Source: Cerioporus squamosus (taxonomy: Eukaryota; Basidiomycota; Agaricomycetes; Polyporales; Polyporaceae). From it: a stretch of 64,000 bases of DNA. The notes beneath the pieces are model-generated. The model did no database searches. It was not told the origin of the DNA and was given only the letters and a program-made list of their open reading frames with translations. Position numbers and translations under genes: made by a program. The stretch is taken from NCBI GenBank assembly GCA_022592435.1, contig JABYQS010000071.1, positions 1-64,000 on the forward strand, read 5' to 3'. Of the stretch, positions 23,300-34,209 are shown piece after piece. How positions within the stretch are numbered: position 1 is the stretch's first letter; every line of letters begins with the position of its first letter.

Positions 23300-23656
23300 G
23301 ATGACATAACGGCGGGCGGGCGGGTAACGCAAAGAGTGGGGTGAGGTTCATGTAGAGTATGGTGGTAAGAGGGCTACGTAGGATGGGGAGAAGATCATGA
23401 CTTAGAGGGAGGTGCAGCCCAATAGAGAGCGAGGAATGCGTAACGTTCCGACGGATGACATAACGGCGGGCGTGCGGGCGTGTGGGCGTGCGGGCGTGTG
23501 GGCGTGCGGGCGTGCGGGCGTGCGGGTAACGTAGGGAGTGGGGTGAGGCTCTCATGTAGAGTACGGTGCAAGGGTTACCTAGGATGGGGAGACAATTAAT
23601 ACCTATCGGCAGGGATAACCTAACAGAGAGCGAGGAATAAATGACGTAACGACCGG
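23300..23656. repeat. Diverged tandem duplication with a GC-rich minisatellite
   Basis: Two units of about 154 bp start with GATGACATAACGGCGGGCG at 23,300 and 23,454. They share AGTGGGGTGAGG, CATGTAGAGTA, GATGGGGAGA and AGAGAGCGAGGAAT in the same order. The second unit is longer because GGGCGTGC(G/T) is repeated about eight times (about 23,466-23,527). The array sits about 90 bp beyond the stop codon of the homeodomain gene. Confidence 0.75.
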
Positions 23657-23743
23657 ACAGTGGAGGAGAATCATGGAGGGCGACCACCGACGTATATATG
23701 TTGCAACCCTGGTCGTGCAAATTGCATTCTGCAGTAGTCGATA

Positions 23744-24552
23744 CTAAGTACCTCGACGTCTGTTTTCGAACCTGTTGCCATACGTGAGTTGTTGAGATGG
23801 ACACAAACAATGAATGTGATCGTACCAGTTATTCACAGCGACCAAGTCGACGCCGACCTCGACCGCGATTCGAGATCGATCTGTCACACCCGGCTTTGGG
23901 TTCCTCAGATAGTACATCTCGAGGATGGCTTTTTGCTCGTGAGTGAAGCGGGTACGAGGCCTCTGTAGGTCATGAGGACCCCGAGTCGGCTGAGCAGAAC
24001 TCCAGGAGGCATCTGCAGCTCTTGTGGTGAGAAACCTGTTGTGGAGTGAGTAAGTAACGAAGACATAGGATGTGAGGGTCCACGCGCTCACCAATTCGCC
24101 ACAGCTTCGGACGACATCCCAGTGGCGCTGCACAACTCGTACTGTTGTTGCAGAGTAGGTTTCTTACTCTTCCTCGTGTAGAATTCCGCCAGTATCGCCT
24201 CGGGTTGTAATCCCCTTGTGACCGCTGCAGATCCGGACATTGAAGGGCCCATGTAGCGCGAGGGAGAGGGGGCGATGTCGTGCGCGTGCATGTACATGGG
24301 CGGGTGGCAACTGGACGTCGCTTGCGAACTAACGGAGCTGACCCTGTGCTTCTGCCTGTCTGTCTCCGTGTACATGGACTGTGGGTTCGCGTGCGGGGCG
24401 TGGAGATTGGAGGGCATGGTGACGGCCTGGCCACTCTGACCCTCTGACCGGTTCCAGCCGGTCAGTGACGAGTAGGAACTCATCTTTGATGGAGGGAGGT
24501 CAGATGGGGCGCATGCAAGGAACCCGTCATCTCGGGGAAGGCTGGTCGACAT
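23744..24552 (-). CDS. Protein with two tandem homeodomains
   Basis: On the minus strand, exons 24552-24092, 24035-23826 and 23771-23744 join in phase to 232 codons plus stop. The introns are 56 and 54 nt with GTGAGC and GTACGA donors and AACAG acceptors. Residues about 115-160 form a first homeodomain-like helix set: LQPEAILAEFY, then SATGMSSEAVANW-F-LTTR. Residues about 178-230 form a second: RPRTRFTHEQKAILEMYY, RSRIAVEVG, then VNNW-F-ENRRRG. The second keeps the recognition-helix WF-N-R core (Asn51, Arg53, with Glu at position 50). The first has Thr in place of Asn51, so it may not bind DNA in the usual way. Both introns split the same Trp codon of helix 3 after its second base. The N-terminal 110 residues are Ser/Pro/Met-rich and probably disordered. 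It is likely a nuclear transcription factor. Nothing nearby resembles a mating-type locus. Confidence 0.8.
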
Positions 24553-24601
24553 GAGGAGCACAGGAAAGGCTGTTGACTGGTGTCGAGGAACTCATCCTGA
24601 A

Positions 24602-24609
24602 TTTTTATA
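24602..24609 (-). promoter_or_regulatory. TATA box of the homeodomain gene
   Basis: TATAAAAA on the minus strand lies 50 bp upstream of the chosen ATG at 24,552. That spacing would put transcription start about 20-25 bp before the ATG and give a short leader. It supports the choice of this ATG over the GTG nine bases upstream. Confidence 0.5.
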
Positions 24610-25919
24610 TCGAGCCTGCCGACAAGTCAAAGCGGAGAGCGACATGAAGCATGAAGCACAATACGACGACGTTGAGGGGCCGGTCAAAGCTCGAACCAAT
24701 GCGTTGATGTTGAGCTTGGACACAGGCAGGTCGGCACCCTTGGGGGAACTCGTAGGCGGTCTCATCTCATAGCGGCCGCAATGGGCTCCCGTCATCGCTT
24801 GCAAGAGGCCCAAGCGAGTCAGCCTGGACTGAGAGCAATGCGGTGAACAGCTATGAAGATGGCGCCTTCCCACGGCACCGAGTATGAGCGACCGGACATT
24901 GTTCCGTGAAAGGAAGGCGCCGCCGCACGCAGGCCACAAATCCCCACTACTCGACCTGTCATGTATCCTGTGACATTGTAGCAACTTGCTGAGCCGAGTA
25001 GGCCGGGACTTCTGCGAGGCCACGCTGAAGTCACAATCACGGCAACTGTCCACGCCCGCCTTGGGTTCTACGGTGCTGTCGCGAGCCAGTGTGCCGATAC
25101 TACGCGAACTAGTGTCGTCTTGCTGTACCACCACCAACTCAAGTCTGACGGTTGAACAAGCTCCTGCGTACTAAGGCCGAGCTAGCCAACCAATATTTTC
25201 GTTGGTCTGATAGTTGCAGCATGCTCCCGGACGGTTCACCGTAGTCAACGCACCGGCCCAGTCATCTGAGGCGTGGAGATGTCGTATCGAGGTCGCCGAA
25301 CATTCCGTCGAGGGCTATCCATGCTACGTTCTGTGCAACGGCTTCTTGTAGCCAACGATGTGCTCGGCCCCGGACACTTCCCCGGCGCTAAAGATGCCTC
25401 GACGTGGCGCCCTCCCGTAGTGACATAGCAGTATGCGTACGACATGGGCTAGGTGACATGCGCCGACACAGCTAAGAAGCGAAAGAGACGAACTGCTGCA
25501 GCTCATGTAGCGATTCGGCTGTTTCACGATAGAACATAATAATTGGCCTGACATGCGCAACGTAGTGGACTCCGCAGGATAGCCTCACGGACGTACATCT
25601 CCAAAGCAGAATCCAGACGAACCGCGATTACTCTCGGAGAGAGCATGCAAAGCGATAGGTGGTGGAGGCATCCAGGTTGAAGCTAGAGGACGACCCCACG
25701 AACGAGGGAGGGGAGGAGATGTGCGGATAACGAGCGTGTACGACCGTGGCGAGACGGGCGCTGATGATGCACAGAGCGGGACAGGCAGAGAGAGAGCCCA
25801 AGGGACAAAGCACAGAAACGAGCACTCACCCATCAACGCGCGACACTTCTTCGCGGTAGTTGGCGGAAGACAGGCTCTTGGACGGGCAGCAGGCGTTTCT
25901 GCAGACGGTAATGAGCGGA

Positions 25920-26530
25920 CGTCGGTGCTCCGCATGCCTGCGCGCGACTGCACGCCTCGCAATCCCAACGAGAAAGAAGGCGAAGGCCATCGTCAACCGG
26001 AGATGCTGTGAGAGGGAGGGAGATGACGGATACGTTCCCGTCGAGCAGTGGGCAGGCGGAGAGGATGGATGGTATGTGCTGGCGCGGTCCGAGGTCGCAG
26101 CTGCCCGTGCGTCCCAAGGTTGCTACTGCATGCAACCAGTCTGCACGCCTTTGAATCCCGGCGAAAAGGACATATGCATGCCATCCTGCACGAGTCAGCA
26201 TTCATATGACGTCGCCGTAGGGAGGATTGCGACAAACCTGGTGACCTGGTAGATTGCATAGCGCGGCGCGGCGCTCGAAACATCTGCGAGGGATGATGCC
26301 GGGCGTAGCAGACGCGTCAGAGCGCACAGTTCCATGCCACCGCCCTATGCGTCTGTATGCCTTGCGACTCCGACAAAAAAGAAACGTGCAGGTCCGGCGT
26401 ACGATCAGACCAAGAGGAAGAGGCTGGCAGGAGGCCGGCGGCGGCATGCATATGGTGGGCTTGATGGTGGGTGCTCCGCATACGTCTGGGACGGGTGGCG
26501 GTCTTGGATGCAGGACGTGGAGGTCGGCAC
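25920..26530 (+). repeat. Degenerate array of the A/B repeat core
   Basis: The core shared by repeats A and B (GTCGGTGCTCCGCATGC...CTGCACGCCT..CAATCCC) recurs in weakened form at about 25,921, 26,093, 26,310 and 26,466, that is every 160-215 bp, all on the plus strand. Between them lie blocks such as GAGAAAGAAGG and GACAAAAAAGAAA following the core. No gene is called. The reading frames are a by-product of the repeat. Confidence 0.6.
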
Positions 26531-27251
26531 AAGCTGGAGAAGAGGTAGACTGGCAGCAGGAGCGGGCATATGCCTCTTGAGAACGGAGATTCGGGAGAAC
26601 AAACTATCAGAGCCGACTACGCTACAGTCGGAGTAAGTAACTCAGGTAAGTAGATGTGATATAATAATAATACCTCCCGGGCCCGGTAGTAACCCATTAG
26701 TGTAAGTATCGGTAAGGTCTGAATTTGTGCTCAGTAAATCATGAGCGACGCCCCCCGGCGCTTGGTGACAAAGCTCGAGCCGCGCCTAGCCGCGCCCAGC
26801 TGGGGCCGGAGTGTCACTGTGGTTTCATACTTACTTAGACTACTTACTATCAGTACTCGACTACTACTTCGAATGCAGTGACCTCATCTACGCGCCCCCA
26901 CAGGCCCCCACCCATCGAAACTTCTGTGACAGGCTACAGCTGTTCAGCGCATACACGGGACCCGTACGGTGTCCTAATACACGGCCTTCCTCCCATATGA
27001 CGCTACTGCACACTGCGCTCAAGTCGACAAAGCGGACGTCGACGCTAACCCATGCGCCCGACAGGTATGGGTTCAAGGGCCTTCTTTGCCATTCCCATGC
27101 TATAGTTGAGGCGCATGGAGATGCTCCCCGCTTCTCGACATTCTCGGCCGTTGTGAACTCGAGGTTACGGCGAGGGGACGGACGACGCCCCGCTATACAT
27201 TACACATCCGTGCCTTAGTACTCGCCCATGTTGATTTACTCCTGTCTTCTC

Positions 27252-27945
27252 CTACGCTCGTTGCTCCTCCAACTCTTCGTCATTCTCCGCAACATCAGAA
27301 CCACATTGCAGAATGACTGGCGCAGTAGTAGCGTGAGTGACGCAGCTCTTGGAAGTAGCACCCATAGCAGCCTGCATCTTGTGGTAGTCTGTACTGTAGG
27401 TGAATATCAGCGAAAAGAACCGAGTGCGGCCGCCCTTGGAAACCCAACGGCAGGCTCGATTGTTCTGTTGAATGACCATCCGTGCGTAAGACTACAACAG
27501 CAGGTCAAATGCAATTGTGAGACTTACCGGAACGTATTCAAAGTCGAAAGTGGGGGGGAACTCAAAAGCCAGAACACGAGACCCCGCTGCTGGGTCTGCA
27601 TCTGGAAGCAGGGGCATGGGAGAGTCACCATCGGGAGCGTTCACCCGAGGAAGTTCGATAAGGAGGCGTTCTGGCAACACGGGCCGAGTGAGCTCAGTGC
27701 GAAGATAATACACAGCCTGCACTGAACTAAGGTTTACCTCTTTCGACGAGGGTTGCGGTGGCCCCGTGGATTGTTATGGGCTGGTCGTGGAGTCCGAAAC
27801 CGCAGCTTACAACGGAGAGGTCTCGGAATCGGAGCTCGGAGCTCGAAATGGTAGCTAGATTGTCGACGGACATAAGGACAGCAGCAGTTTCGAAGCTTGT
27901 GGAGTGGTGGGGATGGACGCGTTCGTTGCCTTCGCTGTCTGACAT
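27252..27945 (-). CDS. Hypothetical protein, 178 aa, three exons
   Basis: Exons 27945-27811, 27716-27528 and 27464-27252 are each a whole number of codons and give 178 aa. The first intron is 94 nt with donor GTAAGC and acceptor TTCAGTGCAG, the second 63 nt with donor GTAAGT. The protein begins MSDSEGNERVHPHHS. It contains a Pro/Asp-rich centre (LPRVNAPDGDSPMPLLPDAD), the block CRWVSKGGRTRFFSLIF, and ends acidic (ENDEELEEQRA). I recognise no family. There is no signal peptide or membrane helix. The next gene starts divergently at 28,477. The alternative reading without the first intron stops after 72 codons. Confidence 0.5.
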
Positions 27946-28476
27946 CGGTCCCTATATATCTTGTTGCACCTACGCATACAACATAATTGTAGGAACTCCC
28001 ACTCTACACCTCTGAGGGATGCGGTCAGTTCTGCGCGGACGTTTCCGAGGTGAATGTGTGCGAGCGGACCAACCCGCAATGAGACAACGTTGACTTACTT
28101 ACGCTGATAGGATTGAAGGACGAAACTAGAAGGCCGCCACCCACGTAGCGCTAGCGCTGGCGCTGTACCATGGACGTCATTCATCTGACATTAGCTGCCA
28201 TATTAGGCAGTTGAAATCCCGGCAAGAAACTTTCGGGACCGCAGCAGATCTCATTGCTCAACATGATCAACTGCTATAGCTAGCTAAGTTAGCGCTGCCC
28301 TGGCCGTGGCCATGGGTAGTGAAATCCTTCTGCTTATGGTTACTGCTGGAGCATGTTACGCTTACCGTCTCACGAATGCTGCATGGTAGAAAACAGCGAG
28401 AGCCAGCCACGACACATCACTCTTCCTCTTGTACGCCTCCATTCTTGCGCACGCCGCACGCCATAACGATCGCACT

Positions 28477-30115
28477 ATGTCTTACACCTGGCTCCTCACC
28501 GATGCGCCAAATGCCGTCCCTCGGAACTGCTGGCTGTTCTCAACAGATGTCGATCGCTTCGGAGATCATTCCCCAGTAAGTCATGTCCGTGTCCTGTTGT
28601 ATGGCGTGTAAGACGACCGCTCTACCTCCTCCTCTCAGGAAGGCGACGGTCGCACCGATAGACGAAGTGACCGTACTTCTCTCCAGTCGGCGACCATTCA
28701 GGGCATGGACACTGTCTATGCGCCGCCGGTCAGTCTCTCAGTGCTTCTCTGTTCGGCGTGTTGTATTGACACGCATGCAGCCTTTCCCTACAAGCTCCAT
28801 TGTCACTGCAGCTCTCGAGCAGACAGAGTCCCGCACCGGATCTAGAAGCAACTTTGTCCCGCATACGCCTATCCAGCGGACTTTTTCCGTCGTGTCTAGC
28901 TGGGTACGTGACCTCGATGACCCCTTCAACGCATGGGCGTCGCCGCGTGATGCGGTAAGTCCCCATGGCATCTGATACCAATGCGAACCTCTCAACCATG
29001 ACTTCTTGCAGGCATCTGTTTCTCATGAGTTCCACGGTGACGTTCCTCCCGCTTCCGGTGCGCCCATGCCCCCGGTAGCCGTCAATACTCCATCTTCGGT
29101 GACTACCGCCATAGAACGGGTTTCTTCCCCGAGTCAGGAGCCCGCTGCTACTTACGGTGCGAGGCTTTATGGTGGCTCGTCGGTAGTACGCTGAACTTGT
29201 GCATTCCTGAACTTGTGCATTCGGGTGTTGCATTGATAGGTATTGCGCAGACTCAAGCCGATCTTCTAACCTCGAGGTCTTCCCGTTTGGGCGAGCATAT
29301 GTCCTCGGACGCAGGTAACGTCCATCCCTCCGCCGACACCTTCGTCCCGATCTCGCTGCACGCGCAATCTGGCCGTGATTGCGACCGCCATTTTGACCTC
29401 CAGGGTCGTGACGCACCTGCTGTTCCACGGCACATTGTGGACATGTGACAGTCTAGCTTTTGTGCTTTGCTCCCAAACGACTTACATGGTCTATGCAATA
29501 GGCCGATCTCAAGCTCATTGACACCGGTATCCTTGACAGCGCTGGCAGCCCACGTGGGCGAAGACAATGTGTGAGTCGCTAAGGATAAGTAGTTCGCATC
29601 GTAGCCCTAACGTTCGCTCTACGTTATAGGTCTCTACTTAGCCCACTCGCCCGTCTTTTCCCTCAGGATAGCTCCCCCCATGTTTCGCCAACACCGAGCC
29701 TATCCATCTCTAATAATGCCGCGGAAGACGGTACATCTTTGCCTCAGGCAGAATTACCCATAACCGTCGATGGTACTACGCAAGTAGGTACCCACGTATA
29801 TCGGAGAGGTCCTGCTAATTAAGTTCACGGGCTGAAACGACTCAGGATAGAGACGTTCGTGCCGGTTCGGCTACCGATTGTGATCGATCCCCATGCCTAG
29901 CACCATCTGGGGTCAACGAATCGGCCCTTGAGCCAATGGGAAGTGCCACGCAGCCATTGCCGGAGACAACTTCGCATGTACCCGAGGCTTGTCCGCCTTG
30001 CCTCGTCAATGCAAACATTTCGGACCCGCCGCCGGTGACACCTCGAAGGTATTATAATTGCCAATGCCTACTTTCTCCTTTTGACTCACTTCGGACCACC
30101 TGGAAGGAGCACTAG
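28477..30115 (+). CDS. Disordered hypothetical protein, eight exons, 406 aa
   Basis: Exons 28477-28575, 28639-28728, 28781-28954, 29012-29182, 29251-29444, 29502-29570, 29630-29783 and 29846-30115 join in phase, and introns measure 52-68 nt with good GTAAGT/GTGAG-type donors. The sum is 1,221 nt (406 codons plus stop). The product starts MSYTWLLTDAPNAVPRNCW and is rich in Ser, Pro, Thr and Ala throughout (for example SPHVSPTPSLSISNN). It ends with RRYYNCQCLLSPFDSLRTTW, possibly a remnant zinc-binding motif. No domain is recognised. The exon style (many short exons, low-complexity product) is shared with the genes at 44,649, 49,751 and 62,924. One donor is uncertain by three bases (29,182 or 29,185). 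Confidence 0.6.
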
Positions 30116-32251
30116 GCTTCAACTCAAGTGGGAGAAAGCGGCATTGTGCACTACGAAATTGCATGATGGTGTAGCAAGAGGACGACGGGGCCCTGCAGAG
30201 GCACTGGCCTCTTCGCTTCGAAGGTACGCAACCAGCCCATTTTTATAAGATACAGCAGTGACACAGCTCATTCGTCGTAAGGAGTACGCGACTGCGGGTC
30301 AAGCAGGAGGCACGTCTGAGTCATCTTCCGCAAGATAAGGAAGGGAATGTCCGCAGTGCACGTAGTCGTAGAGTTCGCCGTCTGAATTTGAACGGACGAA
30401 GGAACGCATTGCAATGAAAGTGTTCGGAGATGTAGCGTATCTAGAGGCTTGCTGCGGTGCATGTCAGCTTGTGCTTTATCTTACAGCTTGTCCTTCCGAG
30501 CGCGACAAGGCAAACTAGTGTGCCCGAGCAATACAAACTACGCTTGCCGAGGAGGTGTGCAGATGGATGTAAAACATATTCCAAAGCGTCAAGCAAAAAA
30601 ATGACAACAAGTGAGAGCGGGATTCGAAGCCAAAGCCAACCGACCCACAAACGGACATGAAGGGCTCGCGATCGTACCAACTGCTCTATAACGGGTCTCG
30701 ATGTCCCCTGACCGATCGGGAAGGTCGTTCGTAGCTCCATCGACGCGCGGACAGCGGTTCTCGAGTACGTCGAAGCCACGGGCCGCTTCACGTCATATGG
30801 CAACAACGCGTCCTCGGACTGAGGTGTCCTCTCCCCCTTCTTTTCCCCCCCTTTTGTGTTCCTGTGATGGTCTCCTTTTCTCTCTCTGTCTGCTTACGAT
30901 ACGCTAGTAGTACACTGCGCCCGTCGACCTAAAGTCACGGAGCTTCTCCCCTACTATAGCCTACACCCCGAGGGCCCCTCCCTCGTATCACCAACCCCCC
31001 GGGCACGCCAACCCTCTTCTGCCGCAAGCTCCTACTATACCTTCATCTTTTCGCACCCCACATTGCCCCGTCCTCATCGCTACCCACCTACTCCCCGCGC
31101 TGTTTCTTCGCGCCGTCCTCCCGTTCCGCCCGGTTCCCGTATCTCACTGTTTTTTCCTCATCATTTTCTCCTGCCTCTGTATCGCTAGCTTGATCACACT
31201 GTACCGTTATGCGCATTTCCACGGAAGACCTAGAGTAGCTCAGTAGCAGTGGCAACTTCGGCCGTTGCCGGCCTACATGCCACTATAATATATGATCGTC
31301 TCTCTCTCTCTCTCTCGTAGCTCCATGGCGATGGCTTCAACGAAAGACAACTAGTGAGATAGGGTCAGGATGTTCGCACGGACTGTGCAGCTCACTGAGG
31401 TTGCGAATTGTTTCCCTGGAGACGTTGGTATACTTGCCGCCACGGCGAGGCGCAGATACAGAGAGACGGGCGTAACGGGTCGCAGGGTGCTACTCGTGTC
31501 GTCCGGCCGTCGGCCACGCTTATTCGCAGTCTAAGGGAGAAGGGGAATGGCGACCGGGCGGGGGCCTCTGGGTCGTTCGCGTCACTTTGACATCATACCG
31601 CTCTATGCCACGGTTTAGCGTGCGTGTCCAATCCGACGGGTTCAGGATACTTGTACAGCCGCGAACTCAACGTGAGTTGGGATGCATACGCCGTTCCGGA
31701 GCGAGACGAAGCGAAAGTGGGGACCTTGAGGTAGGATGAATAGCGACGTAATCTGAGGCGAATTCTGTATCGGTGAGCTACCGTCGTGGAACAGAGCAGT
31801 AGAGGGTTAGATGCAGACGTACGACAGATCGAGAAGTCGGGTAGGCTTCGATAGGGCCGGAACGGTGCGGGCATGTCGGATGAAAGGACTAGACTCGTGT
31901 TGCTACTATCAGGTGCCCTGCAGGGCAGATAATTGCCAGACCGTGAGTGTATGCGTAGGGGAAGCAGGTATGGTGTGACATACCTTCGTGCCGCACGCGC
32001 TCTAGTACTCCTGATGGCCGGCGCTCAAATATGTTGTGCCCTGACTTGAGACGTTGTGAGTAAGCGGGCTTGTGGTAGCCGGAGAGCATCACAGGCTGCG
32101 CGGAGCTGGGTTGTTGACGGAGATCAGGACAGTAGATACCTAATAAAGACAAGCAGGTATGCGAAGTACACAGTGGGAGGGCGATGGCGAACAGGACGAC
32201 GTCTCCCTGACTCGGAAGGAGTACTATGTAGAAGAGGCGGATGAGAGCGTG
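30116..32251. other. Gene-free interval with a (CT)n tract
   Basis: No gene was recognised. There is a CT microsatellite at about 31,299-31,316, pyrimidine-rich DNA at 30,830-31,170, and a tRNA-like stretch at about 30,612-30,700 (minus) that fails to fold. A minus frame at 31,889-32,152 lies beyond the end of the helicase pseudogene and shows no helicase features. Confidence 0.4.
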
Positions 32252-34209
32252 TCACTCTGCACGGAGGTTGAGCCGAATGGACGTGAGCAACGTTAACCTA
32301 CAATCTATCACGATCGAGGCAACATCGACTTCGAGGCACGACTTCTCTAGTGGAGAGTCGAGACGGAAAAGCTTTGAAACTTCCTCGTACGCCTTCACGA
32401 CGTTGAGCACCGTCATGTGGTCGCCGGACGTGTGCCGAAAGTTCTTGCGCGCGTCCGCGACCTCGGAGCGCGCGTCGTACGTGTCGACGAAGAGCTTGCT
32501 CGAGGCGGAGAGCACGGAGACGATCGTGAGCAGCTCGGAGGTGCAGCCCAGCTCGGCTGAGGCGACCAGTGCGCGGGCGAGCGAGGGCTCGAGCGGAAAC
32601 GCAGCCATCTGCCGGCCTAGGGGTGTGAGGGATTTGGGTGTTATCCAGAGCGCCGAGCAGGCAGAGTGTCTTTAGAGCGGACGCGATGCTCTCGACGTCG
32701 GGCTTGTCCATGAAGTCAAGCTCCTCTAGGTCCTGGTCGAGATACCTCAATTGTAGCAGACTCGACGTCAGCGTACATCGACGGATCTCGGGCTCGGCTG
32801 TGGGAGGCATTTTCTTGAACGACTCCTCCATGTATAGTCGGAAGCAATAGCCTTTGCCCTGGGGACACCGTCATCATTACACGGTTTCATCGCTAAGGAG
32901 AGGGAAGACCACGCACCTCACGTCCTGCGCGACCCGCGCGCTGCATGGCAGATGATTGCGTGATGTCTCTTGTCAAGACGGTGTCGAAACCTGTGAGCTG
33001 TGAGTCACCACTTCCAGAAGACGAGGTCTGCTGGCGCACCTGTGCCGGTATTTTTCGCTACGTACCGCTTCTCTTTGCACTTCCCAGTGTCGATCACGTA
33101 GTTCACACCAGGGATGATGATGGAGGTCTCGGCGATATTCGCGGCAAGGATGACTTTGCGCATCCCCGGAGGACTGAATTTCTCGGCCTCAAGCGTGGCA
33201 CTCATGATGACGACCTTGAGCGGGTTCAGCTTGCTCGAGGGCTCCTGGGTCTTATCTTTGCCTTTCCCCTTGGGGTCCTTGACGGGCGCCGAGCCATTTC
33301 GTGCCTGGAGGATTGTCTTCAGGTTGGCGATGAGCAGGTCCGTTCGCAGCGTCCGCTCGTGAGCTTCGTCCATTATGACGACGCTGTACCGCGAGAGGAG
33401 CGGGTCGCCAAGGAGCTCTCGAACGATCATACCGTCAGTGAGATACTTGATCTTGGTATCGCTTGAAGACGCTTCGTCGAAACGAACAGAGTGGCCGACG
33501 AGGGAGCCAACGGAATTCTGCTGCTCAGAAGCCACACGGGATGCGAGGGTCGTCGCGGCGACTCTGCGGGGCTGAGTGACGGCGTTCATGCCGGAACCAG
33601 CGAGTCCAGCTTCGAGGAGATACTGCGGGACCTCTGCGCAGGGGCATGGCGGTGGTCAGACAGGATGTGTTGACGATTTGGAGGGACCGAGGGACCGCTC
33701 GCAAGAGTAACCAGAGAGACGTACGTGTCGTTTTGCCTGAGCCAGTCTCGCTGATCAAGACGGTCACGTCCTGGCGAATCACATCGACGACAGCGTCCTT
33801 GCCTGGTAGAATCCAACCAACACTCGGTAAATTATTCGAACGACTGGCAGGAGTGTATTCTACGCACCTGCATAGATAGGGAGCTGCTGTCGCTGCATTT
33901 GTATGGGCTCCCTGGAAGGGAGGAACGCGGGAGCAGACATGCGGGTTTCTTGCGAGGCCCGTGCCCGTGGTCTGAGTTGTGCATGCCTTTGGAGGATGCG
34001 GCGGCCTTCTTCGCGCTGCTGACCTCGAGATCGTCGTCGGAGACGCGACCCAGGCATGGTCGCGCTTGTGCGGTCGTTTGCGTGAGGAGCGAAAGCGTGG
34101 GAAATGTGGCGGGATTTGCCTGTACTCGGCGTGCGAATCCAGGAGTTGCCGACAGTCCGCTCACACGTCCGCTCTCTATCCGCTCTCCAAGCTTTGGCCC
34201 ATCTTGCAT
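32252..34209 (-). pseudogene. DEAH-box RNA helicase (DHX33/Dhr2-like) pseudogene
   Basis: On the minus strand the sequence gives LPIYAG (about 33,870), intron, ISETGSGKTT (motif I), intron, TQPRRVAATTLASRVA (Ia), YLTDGMIVRELL, VIMDEAHERTLRTDLL (motif II, DEAH), VIMSATLEAEKFS (III), then directly PPGMRKVILAANIAETSIIIPG (V), intron, AMQRAGRAGRE (VI), intron, and the winged-helix/HA2 part from RRCTLTSSLLQL to HTSGDHMTVLNVVKAYEEV. Such proteins remodel pre-rRNA or mRNA. Two lesions are clear. Roughly 120-150 residues between motifs III and V, including the start of the second RecA domain, are missing with the frame kept (about 33,178). A one-base frameshift near 32,633 separates LLGALDNTQ from KSLTPLGRQMAAFPLEPSLA. 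The C-terminal OB-like region is cut off. Confidence 0.8.

Noticed and set aside
22860..23309. 149-codon plus-strand frame, Ser/Asp-rich
   Set aside because: The first codon is TTG, no in-frame ATG sits near the start, and the frame ends inside the tandem repeat.
23744..24552. Mating-type (HD1/HD2) locus
   Set aside because: Both homeodomains are in one protein and no second divergently transcribed HD gene or MIP peptidase is present in the window.
24592..25137. 181-codon minus-strand frame upstream of the homeodomain gene
   Set aside because: It has no ATG start, no domain and no splice partners, and its end overlaps the TATA box region of the homeodomain gene.
30612..30700. tRNA-like sequence on the minus strand (GGCTTCGAATCCCG)
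   Set aside because: The T-stem arms are not complementary and the D-stem has mismatches.
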